DNA from: Alg239-R122 sp041746135
GTDB taxonomy: Bacteria > Pseudomonadota > Alphaproteobacteria > Sphingomonadales > Sphingomonadaceae
Assembly (NCBI GenBank): GCA_041746135.1
Contig: JBGTHQ010000020.1
Coordinates: 1-50,601 of the forward strand
Length of the DNA: 50,601 nt
Direction: 5' to 3'
The notes under the pieces are model-generated. The model was not told the origin of the DNA. It searched no databases and saw nothing but the letters and a program-made list of their open reading frames with translations. Of this stretch, positions 34,994-44,142 are shown piece by piece (position 1 is the stretch's first letter; every line of letters begins with the position of its first letter). The position numbers and the translations under genes are program-made.

Positions 34994-36162
34994 TATTCCA
35001 ACCCTCCCACAAACTTTTCGAACAGGTAGAAGCTATCCTGCGGGCCGGGGCTGGCTTCCGGGTGATATTGCACCCCGAACGCCCGCTTGCCCTTTAACGC
35101 AATACCGCAATTGCTGCCGTCGAACAGGCTGCGATGGGTTTCCTCGACCGTATCGGGCAGGCTCGCGCCATCGACCGCAAAGCCGTGGTTCATCGCGGTG
35201 ATTTCGACCAGACCCGCCTGGTCGCCGGTCAGGCGCTGGACCGGATGGTTGGCACCGCGATGCCCCTGATGCATCTTTGTGGTTTTGGCGCCGGCGGCCA
35301 GCGCCAGCATCTGGTGACCCAGACAGATACCGAACAGCGGAATATCGCGCTCGAGCAGGCCCTGAATAACCGGCACCGCATATTCGCCCGTCGCCGCCGG
35401 ATCGCCGGGGCCGTTTGAAAGGAACACGCCTGCAGGTTTCAATGCGATTATATCTTCAAACGACGTTTGTGCAGGAATCACAGTGACTTTTGCGCCAGCC
35501 TTGACAAGGTTTCTGAAGATATTGCGTTTTGCGCCATAATCGATCGCGACGACATGCGGCCGTTCGCCCTGCCCGGCATTGTCATAGCCAAAGCCCAGTT
35601 TCCACGTGCCGCCATCCCATGCGCCGCTCTCGCCGCGCGTCACGTCCTTGGCGAGATCAAGGCCTTCAAGCCCGCTCCACGCCCGCGCCTTGCCGAGCAG
35701 CTCGTCCAGATCGAATGCACCGTCGGCATGGTGCGCAATCACGACATTAGGTGCACCGGCCTCGCGAATGCGGCGGGTCAGCGCGCGGGTATCGACGCCT
35801 GACAGGCCAATCCGCCCATTTCTCGCCATCCAGTCGGCGAAATTGGACGTACTGCGGAAATTACTGGGCGCGGTCACATCTTCGCGCACCACGCAGCCGA
35901 GCGCGTGCGCATTATCGGCCTCTACATCCTCGTCATTGGTGCCGGCATTGCCGATATGCGGGAAGGTAAAGGTAATCACCTGCCCCGCATAGCTGGGGTC
36001 GGTCATCACTTCCTGATAGCCCGTCATTGCGGTGTTAAAGCACAGTTCGCCCACCGCATCGCCGGTTGCGCCGAAACCGCGGCCCCAGATGATCGTACCG
36101 TCGGCCAATACCAAAATCCCGGTCGCGCCTTCGGGTTGGTCGGTTTTTTTGGCTTTGGCCAT
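34993..36162 (-). CDS. carA: Carbamoyl phosphate synthase small (glutaminase) subunit
   Basis: This 389-residue glutamine amidotransferase subunit hydrolyses glutamine and passes ammonia to CarB. I take the ATG at 36162, with AAGGA about 8 bases upstream, over a TTG at 36183. The N-terminal domain has FNTAMTGYQEVMTDPSYAGQ. The class I glutaminase domain has the nucleophile Cys280 in FGICLGHQ and the dyad His367/Glu369 in VQYHPEA. All catalytic residues are present. It is the first gene of the carA-lipoprotein-carB unit and is divergent from gatB/yqeY. No attenuator or PyrR site was identified in the 175-base upstream region. Confidence 0.97.
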   Translation of the reverse strand: MAKAKKTDQPEGATGILVLADGTIIWGRGFGATGDAVGELCFNTAMTGYQEVMTDPSYAGQVITFTFPHIGNAGTNDEDVEADNAHALGCVVREDVTAPSNFRSTSNFADWMARNGRIGLSGVDTRALTRRIREAGAPNVVIAHHADGAFDLDELLGKARAWSGLEGLDLAKDVTRGESGAWDGGTWKLGFGYDNAGQGERPHVVAIDYGAKRNIFRNLVKAGAKVTVIPAQTSFEDIIALKPAGVFLSNGPGDPAATGEYAVPVIQGLLERDIPLFGICLGHQMLALAAGAKTTKMHQGHRGANHPVQRLTGDQAGLVEITAMNHGFAVDGASLPDTVEETHRSLFDGSNCGIALKGKRAFGVQYHPEASPGPQDSFYLFEKFVGGLE

Positions 36163-36337
36163 GATCTGGATCCTTGAATTCAATCGGGGATTCTATCGGG
36201 TTCGGTAATGCCGTACTCTGCTGGCTAAACGAACGAGTATCTAAGTTATCCAGCATGCCGGAACAATCTATGAAATTGCGAAAGTTGCGGCTATATCTTT
36301 CCTTTATTCTCAAATTCCCATGCCATGGAGATCGCCC

Positions 36338-36790
36338 GTGATTCGCGACGATATCAAGGCTGCACAAGTTGCGGCGATGAAAGCACAAGACAAGGACCGG
36401 ACGGCGGCCACCCGCATGATTCTTGCCAAAATCAAGGATCGCGATATCGAATTTCGCACCAAGGGCGCCCCGTCGGACGATGACGCCATGGTGACCGACG
36501 TTTTACAGAAAATGGCCAAACAGCGCTGCGAATCGATCATAATGTATGAAGATGGCGGCCGCGAAGAACTCGCGGCAATCGAGAAATACGAACTTGGCAT
36601 CATTGACGAATTCATGCCCGCGCAAATGGGCGAGGACGACACCCGTGCCGCCATCGCCGCAATCAAGGCCGAACTGGGCGCGGATTCACTAAAGGATATG
36701 GGCAAGGTGATGGCGGAACTGAAAGTCCGCCATGCCGCCAATCTGGACATGAGCAAGGCCAGCGGTCTGGTCAAGGAGGCATTGTCGTGA
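36338..36790 (+). CDS. GatB/YqeY-domain protein
   Basis: This 150-residue protein of the YqeY family has the tRNA-binding-type helical domain found at the C-terminus of GatB. The start is a GTG with GGAGA 7 bases upstream, opening VIRDDIKAAQVAAMKAQDKDR. An upstream in-frame ATG (36320) has no ribosome-binding site. Family signatures are MILAKIKDRDIEFR, YEDGGREELAAIEKYELGIIDEFMPAQM and DMGKVMAELK. Standalone YqeY proteins often sit beside dnaG and rpoD in Alphaproteobacteria, as here. Their exact role is not settled; a link to tRNA or amidotransferase function is only inferred from the domain. Confidence 0.93.
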   Translation: MIRDDIKAAQVAAMKAQDKDRTAATRMILAKIKDRDIEFRTKGAPSDDDAMVTDVLQKMAKQRCESIIMYEDGGREELAAIEKYELGIIDEFMPAQMGEDDTRAAIAAIKAELGADSLKDMGKVMAELKVRHAANLDMSKASGLVKEALS

Positions 36791-37518
36791 AAATACCCGC
36801 AATGGCATGCGCGCTGGCCGCACTGGCGCTCTCGGCCTGTGCCGATAATGACAGCTCTTCCGACAATGGCGGGAAAGCAAACGATGTTCCACAGATCACG
36901 CCGACCGATGCGCCCGTAAAAGGCACGGCTGCGCTGGATTTCGATACGCTCGAGTTGGGTGGCAAGATTGTGGGACCAGTCGGCCCCGAAGTGCAGGCAT
37001 CGCTGGCTACGGATTTGGCCGCGATCGGCGATATCGTAGGCTATGTCGCCTGCGTCAAAGGCACCGATACGTGCGATCCCAAAACCGCACCAAAATCGAT
37101 GGTCTATACCTATGTCTACACGGTAACGCCCGGCGTCGACCTGCCCAATGACGACAAATTTCCGCAGCCCGAAGCCATCGATCCGGTGACCAAGGCGACC
37201 GCGTTTAAGATGGTGTTGCCTGCGCTTGGCTATACCGGCGTAGCCGGCTATTCGAAAGATCAGGCGAGGGATGCCTTGGGCGCTGACGGCGCTTTTACAG
37301 TGACGTGCAACGCCGAGGGGCTGACATTCGAATTGGCCAACGGCACCGAATGGTCGACCGGAGAGCCGATCACGTTCTTCTGGAAATCGACACTTCCGCC
37401 CAAGGGTCCGATGGATGCCTTCCTTCTGGAAGCGGACGGAAAAACCGGAATCGGTGCTGGTCCCTCCCCCACCACGCGCGGTGATGCGGGCAATAACGAG
37501 AAAGCGGTCTGTCCCTGA
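36787..37518 (+). CDS. Predicted lipoprotein between yqeY and dnaG
   Basis: This 243-residue product begins with a GTG overlapping the yqeY stop (GTGA). It has a lipoprotein signal (MKIPAMACALAALALSAC, Cys18), a low-complexity Ser/Asp/Asn linker and a globular part of about 190 residues. This part has several Cys (VACVKGTDTC, TCNAEG, final AVCP) that may pair in the periplasm. No known domain is recognised. It is tightly packed between yqeY and dnaG (3 bases to the dnaG start), so it belongs to this operon. The function is unknown. Confidence 0.85.
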   Translation: MKIPAMACALAALALSACADNDSSSDNGGKANDVPQITPTDAPVKGTAALDFDTLELGGKIVGPVGPEVQASLATDLAAIGDIVGYVACVKGTDTCDPKTAPKSMVYTYVYTVTPGVDLPNDDKFPQPEAIDPVTKATAFKMVLPALGYTGVAGYSKDQARDALGADGAFTVTCNAEGLTFELANGTEWSTGEPITFFWKSTLPPKGPMDAFLLEADGKTGIGAGPSPTTRGDAGNNEKAVCP

Positions 37519-37521
37519 TCC

Positions 37522-39378
37522 ATGGCGCTTTCTCCGCAATGGCTGGATGAATTACGGGCGCGGGTGACGCTGTCGACGCTGATCGGGCGCACCACGAAAA
37601 TCCAGAAAGCGGGCCGCGAGTACAAGGCGTGCTGCCCGTTCCATAACGAAAAGACGCCCAGTTTCACCATCAACGATGAAAAAGGTTTCTACCACTGTTT
37701 CGGGTGCAGCGCACATGGCGATGCTATAAGGTGGATGACGGAGCAGCGCGGGCTGGGTTTTATGGATGCGGTCAAGGAACTGGCCGCCGAAGCCGGAATG
37801 CAGCTCCCCGCCCCCGATCCGCGTGCGGCGCAGAAAGCTGAGCAACACGCGAGCCTTCATGACGTCATGGCGTCGGCGCAGGACTGGTTTGTCGCGCGAT
37901 TGCGGGATGTGGAGGGCAGCGCGGCGCGCGAATATCTGGAGCAGCGTGGGTTCACCGCGCGCATCATCAAGGAATTCGGGTTCGGTTTTGCCCCCGATGC
38001 GCGCGGGCGATTGAAAGAGGCGCTGTCGGACCATGGCGATGAGGAGCTGATCGAGGCGGGTTTGCTGATCTCCGTCGATGGCAAGGCGCCGTATGACCGC
38101 TTCCGGGGGCGGCTGATGATCCCGATCCGCGATCAGCGCGCCCGGGTGATCGCGTTCGGCGGGCGCATATTGGGACAGGGCGAGCCCAAATATCTCAATT
38201 CCCCCGACACACCCTTATTCGACAAAGGACGCACGCTCTACAATCTCGACAAGGCTTCCCCCGCTTCGCGGCAGACGAGCCGGATATTGGTGGTCGAAGG
38301 CTATATGGACGCGATCGCTCTGGCTCAGGCCGGTTTCGAGGATGTGGTCGCGCCGCTTGGCACCGCGCTCACCGAATTCCAGATCGAAAAGCTGTGGAGA
38401 ATGGCGGAAACGCCGATCCTGTGTTTCGATGGCGATGCAGCGGGACAGAAAGCGGCAATGCGCGCCGCGGGGCGTGCCCTGTCGATGCTTCGCGCCGGTC
38501 ACAGCCTGAAAATCGTAACCCTGCCCGATGGCATGGATCCCGACGATTTGGTCAGAAAATCCGGACCCTCGGCTTTTCAGGAATTGCTCGATTCGGCGCG
38601 CGGATTGCTCGATCATATCTGGCAATATGAATATGCGCAGATGCCGCTCGACACGCCGGAATCGAAAGCCGGGCTCAAATCGCGCGTAATGGATCATGTC
38701 GCGCAAATCGGCGACGGCGATGTTCGTGGGCTCTATGGTCAGGAATTCAAAAGCCGGTTCGACGATGCATTTTATGCGCGCAAACCATCGTTTCAGCCAG
38801 CCTACAAACAAGGTTTTAATTCCAGTAGATTCCAGTTAAAACAACCTGTTACTGACGATGCACGAGCATATAGTCGGCGCCGCAAAAGCGATGCTCTCTG
38901 TGCGGCGGTTTTGGCTGGATTGATCCAGTATCCGGCGATAGCCCAAACCCATCTGGATGCGCTTTCCGCCTATCATCCCTCAGCACCTGAGCTCGCCAAT
39001 GTGCTGTCGGTAATTTTAGATTCGGCCATGGATACGGAAACACTTGATACACCCGCACTTCTTACCATATTAGCCCAACGGGGGTTAAGTGAGACGGCCC
39101 GGCACATCATGCGTGCCGACCAACTGACTTTTTCCTTTAATCGCCCCGCAAGGGATTTGACGCCTGCACAGCCAGATGCGGCCAGGCGTGATCTGTCGGA
39201 AGCGATTGCAGTTATGACGGCGCGGCCCGCGCTTGAGGAAGCATTGGCCGAGGCGACGAGAAGGTTCGAGAACGAGCTGGACGAGAAATATTTTGCCGAG
39301 CAGCAGAGGCTCAGGACGCGCAAGCGGGAATTCGACCGCCGGCTTGCTGAACTTGCAGACCGCGGCTCGGTGGATTGA
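37522..39378 (+). CDS. dnaG: DNA primase
   Basis: This 618-residue primase makes the RNA primers for replication. Its N-terminal zinc-binding domain shows Cys38-PF-His41 and Cys59-FG-Cys62 (CCPFHNEKTPSF, YHCFGCSAHGD). The catalytic TOPRIM core has VVEGYMDAIAL and CFDGDAAGQKAA, with the magnesium-binding acidic residues. The C-terminal DnaB-interaction domain is helical and poorly conserved, as usual. It sits 22 bases before rpoD, giving the classical dnaG-rpoD macromolecular synthesis pair, here without rpsU. Confidence 0.97.
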   Translation: MALSPQWLDELRARVTLSTLIGRTTKIQKAGREYKACCPFHNEKTPSFTINDEKGFYHCFGCSAHGDAIRWMTEQRGLGFMDAVKELAAEAGMQLPAPDPRAAQKAEQHASLHDVMASAQDWFVARLRDVEGSAAREYLEQRGFTARIIKEFGFGFAPDARGRLKEALSDHGDEELIEAGLLISVDGKAPYDRFRGRLMIPIRDQRARVIAFGGRILGQGEPKYLNSPDTPLFDKGRTLYNLDKASPASRQTSRILVVEGYMDAIALAQAGFEDVVAPLGTALTEFQIEKLWRMAETPILCFDGDAAGQKAAMRAAGRALSMLRAGHSLKIVTLPDGMDPDDLVRKSGPSAFQELLDSARGLLDHIWQYEYAQMPLDTPESKAGLKSRVMDHVAQIGDGDVRGLYGQEFKSRFDDAFYARKPSFQPAYKQGFNSSRFQLKQPVTDDARAYSRRRKSDALCAAVLAGLIQYPAIAQTHLDALSAYHPSAPELANVLSVILDSAMDTETLDTPALLTILAQRGLSETARHIMRADQLTFSFNRPARDLTPAQPDAARRDLSEAIAVMTARPALEEALAEATRRFENELDEKYFAEQQRLRTRKREFDRRLAELADRGSVD

Positions 39379-39399
39379 TAATAGAACGGAACCCGAATT

Positions 39400-41418
39400 T
39401 TGGCGAAAAAGCTGGCAAGCGATAACAAGGCAGTCAAGGGCGACGAACCCCTGATCGACCTGAACGAGACGTCTCTCAAGAAACTGATCACCAAGGCAAA
39501 GAAGCGCGGCTACATCACCTATGATGAGCTGAACGAAGCGTTGCCCCAGGATCAGATGTCTTCCGAGCAGATCGAGGATGCGATGTCCGCGATTTCCGAA
39601 ATGGGCATCAATATCGTCGAGAATGACGAGGAGGCCCAGGAAGAAGCCGCGCCCGAGGGTCCCGCTGCCGTCGATGGCAAAGAAAAAACCAACGTCGCCG
39701 CGCCGAAAAAAGCTGCGGTTGATCGCACCGACGATCCGGTGCGCATGTATCTGCGTGAAATGGGCGCAGTCGAATTGCTCAGCCGCGAAGGCGAAATCGC
39801 TATCGCCAAGCGGATCGAGGCCGGCCGTGACACAATGATCTTGGGGCTGTGTGAGAGCCCGATCACATTCCATGCGATTATCGAATGGTCGACCGCGCTA
39901 AACGAGGGCGAAATGCAGCTTCGCGAGATACTCGACCTCGATGCGATGCTTTCAAAAGAGCCGGCGCCTGAAAATCTGGAAGACGATTCCGAAGATGATG
40001 GCGAAATCAGCGAAAAGACCGCCGGACCTTCTTTTAAAGATGATGAAGACGATGTAAGCGACGAGGAAGACGTCGTCGACGAGGATGAGGACGAAGAAGC
40101 TGCTGCGCGCCGCAAAAAACGCGAAGCCGAAGCCGAGGAGGAAGAGGACAACACGCTTTCCCTGGCACAGATGGAAGAAGCGCTGAAACCCGAAGCGCTC
40201 GAAAAATTCGCCTATATCACGTCGCTGTTCAAGAAATTTTCCAAGATCCAGGTAGAACGCCTCAACGTGCTGGGCATTGGTAACGATTTTCCGGCCTCGA
40301 AAGAAAAGAAATACCAGGATCTGCGTGAAGAACTTACGGCGCAGGTCGAATCGGTGCAGTTTCACGCGACCAAGATTGAATATCTGGTTGATCAGCTTTA
40401 TGCGTTCAACCGCCGACTGACAGCGCTCGGCGGTCAGATGCTGCGTCTGGCCGAACGGCACAAGGTTCCGCGCAAAGCGTTTCTTGACAGCTACATTGAC
40501 CACGAGCTTGATGAAAACTGGCTTGGCGACATTGCCAGGATCGATGCGAAATGGAAAGCCTTCGCGACCGGAGAAACCGCTGCCGTCGATCGCATTCGTA
40601 CTGAAATCAGCGATATTGCGTCCGCCACCGGCATGTCGCTGCGTGAGTTTCGCCGCATTGTCAATATGGTGCAAAAAGGCGAGCGCGAAGCGCGGATCGC
40701 CAAGAAGGAAATGGTCGAAGCAAACCTGCGTCTCGTGATTTCCATTGCCAAGAAATATACAAATCGCGGGCTACAGTTTCTGGATTTGATACAGGAAGGC
40801 AATATCGGCCTGATGAAAGCCGTCGACAAGTTCGAATATCGGCGCGGATATAAATTCTCGACTTATGCCACTTGGTGGATTCGTCAGGCGATTACGCGGT
40901 CTATTGCCGATCAGGCACGCACTATCCGTATTCCGGTGCACATGATCGAAACGATTAACAAACTGGTCCGCACGAGCCGCCAGTTCCTGCACGAGCAGGG
41001 CCGCGAACCCACGCCCGAGGAAATGGCCGAGCGCCTGTCCATGCCGTTGGAAAAAGTGCGCAAGGTTATGAAGATCGCGAAAGAGCCAATCAGCCTCGAA
41101 ACGCCGATCGGCGACGAGGAAGATTCACATCTGGGCGATTTTATCGAGGACAAGAACGCAATCATACCGGTCGATGCGGCCATCCAATCGAATCTGAAGG
41201 AAACCGTCACGCGCGTGCTCGCCAGCCTGACCCCGCGCGAAGAACGCGTGTTGCGCATGCGTTTCGGCATCGGTATGAATACCGATCACACACTGGAAGA
41301 AGTCGGCCAGCAATTTTCGGTCACGCGCGAGCGTATTCGCCAGATCGAGGCCAAAGCCTTGCGCAAGCTTAAGCACCCAAGCCGCAGCCGCAAGATGCGC
41401 AGTTTTCTCGACCAGTAA
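39400..41418 (+). CDS. rpoD: RNA polymerase sigma factor RpoD (sigma-70)
   Basis: This 672-residue housekeeping sigma factor starts with TTG (MAKKLASDNKAV) behind an ACGGAA. Region 1.1 is near the N-terminus (LKKLITKAKKRGYITYDELNEALPQDQ). Region 1.2 reads DPVRMYLREMGAVELL. The non-conserved region holds a very acidic insert (DEEDVVDEDEDEEAAARRKK, about 225-245). Region 2 (NLRLVISIAKKYTNRGLQFLDLIQEGNIGLMKAVDKF; YATWWIRQAI), region 3 and region 4.2 (LEEVGQQFSVTRERIRQIEAKAL) are all intact. A strong hairpin terminator follows. Confidence 0.98.
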   Translation: MAKKLASDNKAVKGDEPLIDLNETSLKKLITKAKKRGYITYDELNEALPQDQMSSEQIEDAMSAISEMGINIVENDEEAQEEAAPEGPAAVDGKEKTNVAAPKKAAVDRTDDPVRMYLREMGAVELLSREGEIAIAKRIEAGRDTMILGLCESPITFHAIIEWSTALNEGEMQLREILDLDAMLSKEPAPENLEDDSEDDGEISEKTAGPSFKDDEDDVSDEEDVVDEDEDEEAAARRKKREAEAEEEEDNTLSLAQMEEALKPEALEKFAYITSLFKKFSKIQVERLNVLGIGNDFPASKEKKYQDLREELTAQVESVQFHATKIEYLVDQLYAFNRRLTALGGQMLRLAERHKVPRKAFLDSYIDHELDENWLGDIARIDAKWKAFATGETAAVDRIRTEISDIASATGMSLREFRRIVNMVQKGEREARIAKKEMVEANLRLVISIAKKYTNRGLQFLDLIQEGNIGLMKAVDKFEYRRGYKFSTYATWWIRQAITRSIADQARTIRIPVHMIETINKLVRTSRQFLHEQGREPTPEEMAERLSMPLEKVRKVMKIAKEPISLETPIGDEEDSHLGDFIEDKNAIIPVDAAIQSNLKETVTRVLASLTPREERVLRMRFGIGMNTDHTLEEVGQQFSVTRERIRQIEAKALRKLKHPSRSRKMRSFLDQ

Positions 41419-41431
41419 TCTTAGCAATCGC

Positions 41432-41471
41432 AAAAAAGCCGTCGTTCGTATTTTTCGAATAGCGGCTTTTT
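41432..41471. terminator. Rho-independent terminator after rpoD
   Basis: AAAAAGCCG (41433-41441) pairs with CGGCTTTTT (41463-41471), and an inner TTCG/CGAA pair (41445-41448 with 41456-41459) extends the stem. The T run at the right end and A run at the left end make it suited to both strands. It ends the yqeY-dnaG-rpoD unit. Confidence 0.9.
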
Positions 41472-41582
41472 CGTGCGAATTTGCCGCCGCTCGCTCGAAA
41501 TCGTAAACGAACTCTTCAGAAAATTGCGATATACCCCTTTTCCAAGCCGAAGGCATTTTGCCATTTTGACGAGGTAGTATAC

Positions 41583-42272
41583 TTGCGCGACGCCAATTTT
41601 ACGCCTGACCCAGCCAATCCTGGTATCGCGCCTGCCAACGCGGACCTCGTCGTCCTGCTCGAGAAGGATGGCAGTATTGCGCACCCTTATTTCAGCGCGC
41701 TGTGCCGGAACCCTGAACAGGCCCAGTCCGCCGACCTGGCTGATATTGCCCATTTCTTTTGTCTGATGCATGGACGTTTTCCAGGGGTCATCGATCATGC
41801 GGCGGGACACAGTCCGAACGAACATATGCGTTTCTGGCTGGGACAAACAGGCGAAGCATTTGCCGCAGAGCGTGCGCTTTTAAGGAAACTGACCGTTTCC
41901 GCCGGAGCGATCGTCAGCACCGTGGGACAGGACCAGTGCAACAGCGTCGTGATCGGCGCCCGCAACTCTTTGGATATGCTGGCCCAGTCGGACCGCAATG
42001 GATGCGCCTTCGGTGCCGCGATCGCGCTGGCGATAGATTGGATCTATTTTCGCGACATCTTGAACTATATCGCTCTGCGCGTCGGTATCGATGCGCGCGA
42101 GACGACGATGCCGTCTCTGGACAGAAACTACGGCTTGCTTTGCGAATATGATAACGATCCGGTCATGCGCCGGGCGATCATATTCGGAATATCGCAGATG
42201 CTCGCCCAACACCGCGCCATTTGGGATCTGATGCAATCGCGCCGCGACAGTCGCAACGACCTGCTGTTATAA
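41583..42272 (+). CDS. Unknown cytosolic protein between rpoD and the MoxR gene
   Basis: The product is about 229 residues from the TTG at 41583, which has GAGG 8 bases upstream. An alternative TTG at 41481 overlaps no useful signal. The sequence is helical and soluble, with no signal peptide, membrane helix or catalytic motif I can name. A His/Cys-containing stretch (AHFFCLMHGRFPGVIDHAAGHSPNEHM) around residues 50-78 and a central GAIVSTVGQDQCNSVVIGARNSLDML could be conserved cores. The pattern recalls proteins of unknown function common in Sphingomonadales. It stands alone behind the rpoD terminator. Confidence 0.75.
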   Translation: MRDANFTPDPANPGIAPANADLVVLLEKDGSIAHPYFSALCRNPEQAQSADLADIAHFFCLMHGRFPGVIDHAAGHSPNEHMRFWLGQTGEAFAAERALLRKLTVSAGAIVSTVGQDQCNSVVIGARNSLDMLAQSDRNGCAFGAAIALAIDWIYFRDILNYIALRVGIDARETTMPSLDRNYGLLCEYDNDPVMRRAIIFGISQMLAQHRAIWDLMQSRRDSRNDLLL

Positions 42273-42381
42273 GCTTTTTTCAGGGGAAAAAATTTCCTAT
42301 CATGGAAGCATCGTCTTGCCATGCTCCGTGCATCTGCCTATCGTTTAACCGAATGATTAAATCTGGCAGGAAAAATTTCAT

Positions 42382-43230
42382 ATGAAGCGCTTTGACGGCA
42401 CACAGGATTATGTAGCGACTGACGATCTGAAAGTGGCGGTGAACGCGGCGGTGACGCTGCGCCGGCCCTTGCTGGTCAAGGGTGAACCGGGCACCGGCAA
42501 AACCGTGCTGGCGCATGAAATTGCCAAGGCTGTCGGTGCGCCGCTGATTGAATGGAATGTCAAATCCACGACTAAGGCGCAACAGGGTCTGTATGAGTAT
42601 GACGCGGTGGCGCGGCTTCGCGACGGTCAGCTCGGCGACGAGCGCGTGCACGATATCGGCAATTATATTCGGCGCGGAAAATTGTGGGAGGCTTTTGAAA
42701 GCCCCGAATTGCCCGTCCTGCTGATCGACGAAATCGACAAGGCTGATATCGAATTTCCCAATGATCTTTTGCAAGAACTCGATCGTATGGAGTTTCACGT
42801 TTACGAGACCAAAGAAACGGTCAAGGCGGCCGATCGGCCGATCGTGGTGATAACCTCCAATAACGAAAAGGAATTGCCCGACGCTTTCCTGCGTCGCTGT
42901 TTTTTCCACTATATCAAATTCCCCGATCGTCACACGATGCAGGAAATCATCAACGTGCATTTTCCCGACATAAAGACAATGCTGGTCAGCAAAGCGATGG
43001 ATATTTTTTACGAAGTGCGCGACGTGCCCGGCCTGAAGAAAAAGCCATCGACCAGCGAATTGCTCGACTGGTTGAAGCTTTTGCTACATGAGGACATGCC
43101 GCTTGAAGTGCTGCAAGACCGCGATCCGACCAAGGCGATCCCGCCCCTGCACGGCGCATTGCTCAAGAACGAGCAGGACGTCATGCTGTTCGAGAAACTG
43201 GCATTCATGGCGCGGCGCAAGCCGGCCTGA
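42382..43230 (+). CDS. MoxR-family AAA+ ATPase
   Basis: This 282-residue MoxR-type ATPase has Walker A GEPGTGKT (34-41), Walker B LLIDEID (113-119) and sensor 1 ITSNNEKELPDAFLRRC. The C-terminal lid domain (about 215-282) is present. MoxR proteins work as chaperone-like ATPases together with VWA-domain partners, often for metal insertion or complex maturation. The matching VWA protein is 2.5 kb downstream (45723) rather than adjacent. AGGA lies upstream of the ATG. It precedes a DUF817 gene by 33 bases. Confidence 0.93.
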   Translation: MKRFDGTQDYVATDDLKVAVNAAVTLRRPLLVKGEPGTGKTVLAHEIAKAVGAPLIEWNVKSTTKAQQGLYEYDAVARLRDGQLGDERVHDIGNYIRRGKLWEAFESPELPVLLIDEIDKADIEFPNDLLQELDRMEFHVYETKETVKAADRPIVVITSNNEKELPDAFLRRCFFHYIKFPDRHTMQEIINVHFPDIKTMLVSKAMDIFYEVRDVPGLKKKPSTSELLDWLKLLLHEDMPLEVLQDRDPTKAIPPLHGALLKNEQDVMLFEKLAFMARRKPA

Positions 43231-43263
43231 TGCGGTTCGGCGTAAGAGAGTAAACCACGGGCG

Positions 43264-44142
43264 ATGGAGCAAAGACCCAAAATGCCGGGGTCGCGTTTTG
43301 CGCAGATACGCCATCGCCTCGAAAATTTCGAACCGCCTCGCGGCCCTGCAAGCTGGATTTACGAATTTCTGTTGTTCGGTTTTAAACAGGCTTGGGCCTG
43401 CCTGTTCGGCGGGCTAATGCTTGCCCTGTTATTCGGCACATTCCTGGTATATCCTGAAAATGCGGCGCTTTATCGCTATGATTTCATAACGCTCTGCGCG
43501 CTGGCCATTCAGATCGGCATGCTGACTTTTCGGCTGGAAACGGTCGCGGAAGCAAAGGTCATCCTGCTTTTCCATATCGTCGGAACGGTCATGGAGCTTT
43601 TCAAAACCGTCAATGGCAGCTGGGCCTATCCGGAACCTGCCTATCTTAAAATCGGCGATGTGCCGCTATTTTCCGGGTTCATGTATGCCGCTGTCGGCAG
43701 TTATCTTGCGCGGGTCAGCCGTATCTTCGACATGAGGTACGCGCATTATCCGCTGCAATGGCTTTGTCTGCTGCTGGCCGTGGCCATCTATATCAACTTT
43801 TTCGCGCACCATTGGCTGCCGGACATAAGGGTGATATTGTTTGCCGCTTGCTTCGTCCTCTTCGTGCGAACCTGGGTATATTTTAAAGTTTGGCGCGAAT
43901 ACCGGCGTATGCCGCTGTTGGTCGGCTTTCTTCTGGTGGCATTGTTCATCTATTTCGCCGAGAATATCGCGACGTTCGCGCGGGCATGGAATTATCCCGG
44001 GCAGGAACAGGTCTGGGAACCGGTTGGGCTCGGCAAATTGGGCGCATGGTATTTGCTGATGATCATTTCGTTCGTGCTGACGTCAATCGTGCACAAGCCG
44101 CGGCCTCTTGCCCACCCACAAAATACCGCTCAGCAAATATAG
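43264..44142 (+). CDS. DUF817 integral membrane protein
   Basis: The 292-residue protein has a basic cytoplasmic N-terminus and about eight transmembrane helices, the last near residue 270. It matches the DUF817 family (FGFKQAWACLFGGLMLALL; GSWAYPEPAYLKIGDVPLFSGFMYAAVGSYLARV), whose function is unknown. A conserved W-Y-P-E stretch between helices 4 and 5 suggests a functional extracytoplasmic or membrane site. It follows the MoxR gene closely and overlaps the end of the convergent chemoreceptor gene by 13 bases. It may be co-transcribed with MoxR. Confidence 0.88.
   Translation: MEQRPKMPGSRFAQIRHRLENFEPPRGPASWIYEFLLFGFKQAWACLFGGLMLALLFGTFLVYPENAALYRYDFITLCALAIQIGMLTFRLETVAEAKVILLFHIVGTVMELFKTVNGSWAYPEPAYLKIGDVPLFSGFMYAAVGSYLARVSRIFDMRYAHYPLQWLCLLLAVAIYINFFAHHWLPDIRVILFAACFVLFVRTWVYFKVWREYRRMPLLVGFLLVALFIYFAENIATFARAWNYPGQEQVWEPVGLGKLGAWYLLMIISFVLTSIVHKPRPLAHPQNTAQQI

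Noticed and set aside
36259..36284. GGAAC upstream of yqeY as an EcfG promoter
   Set aside because: No CGTT occurs 15-17 bases downstream.
42282..42297. AGGGGAAAAAATTTCCT as a terminator after the unknown gene
   Set aside because: The stem is only about five base pairs with no GC-rich core, too weak to support.
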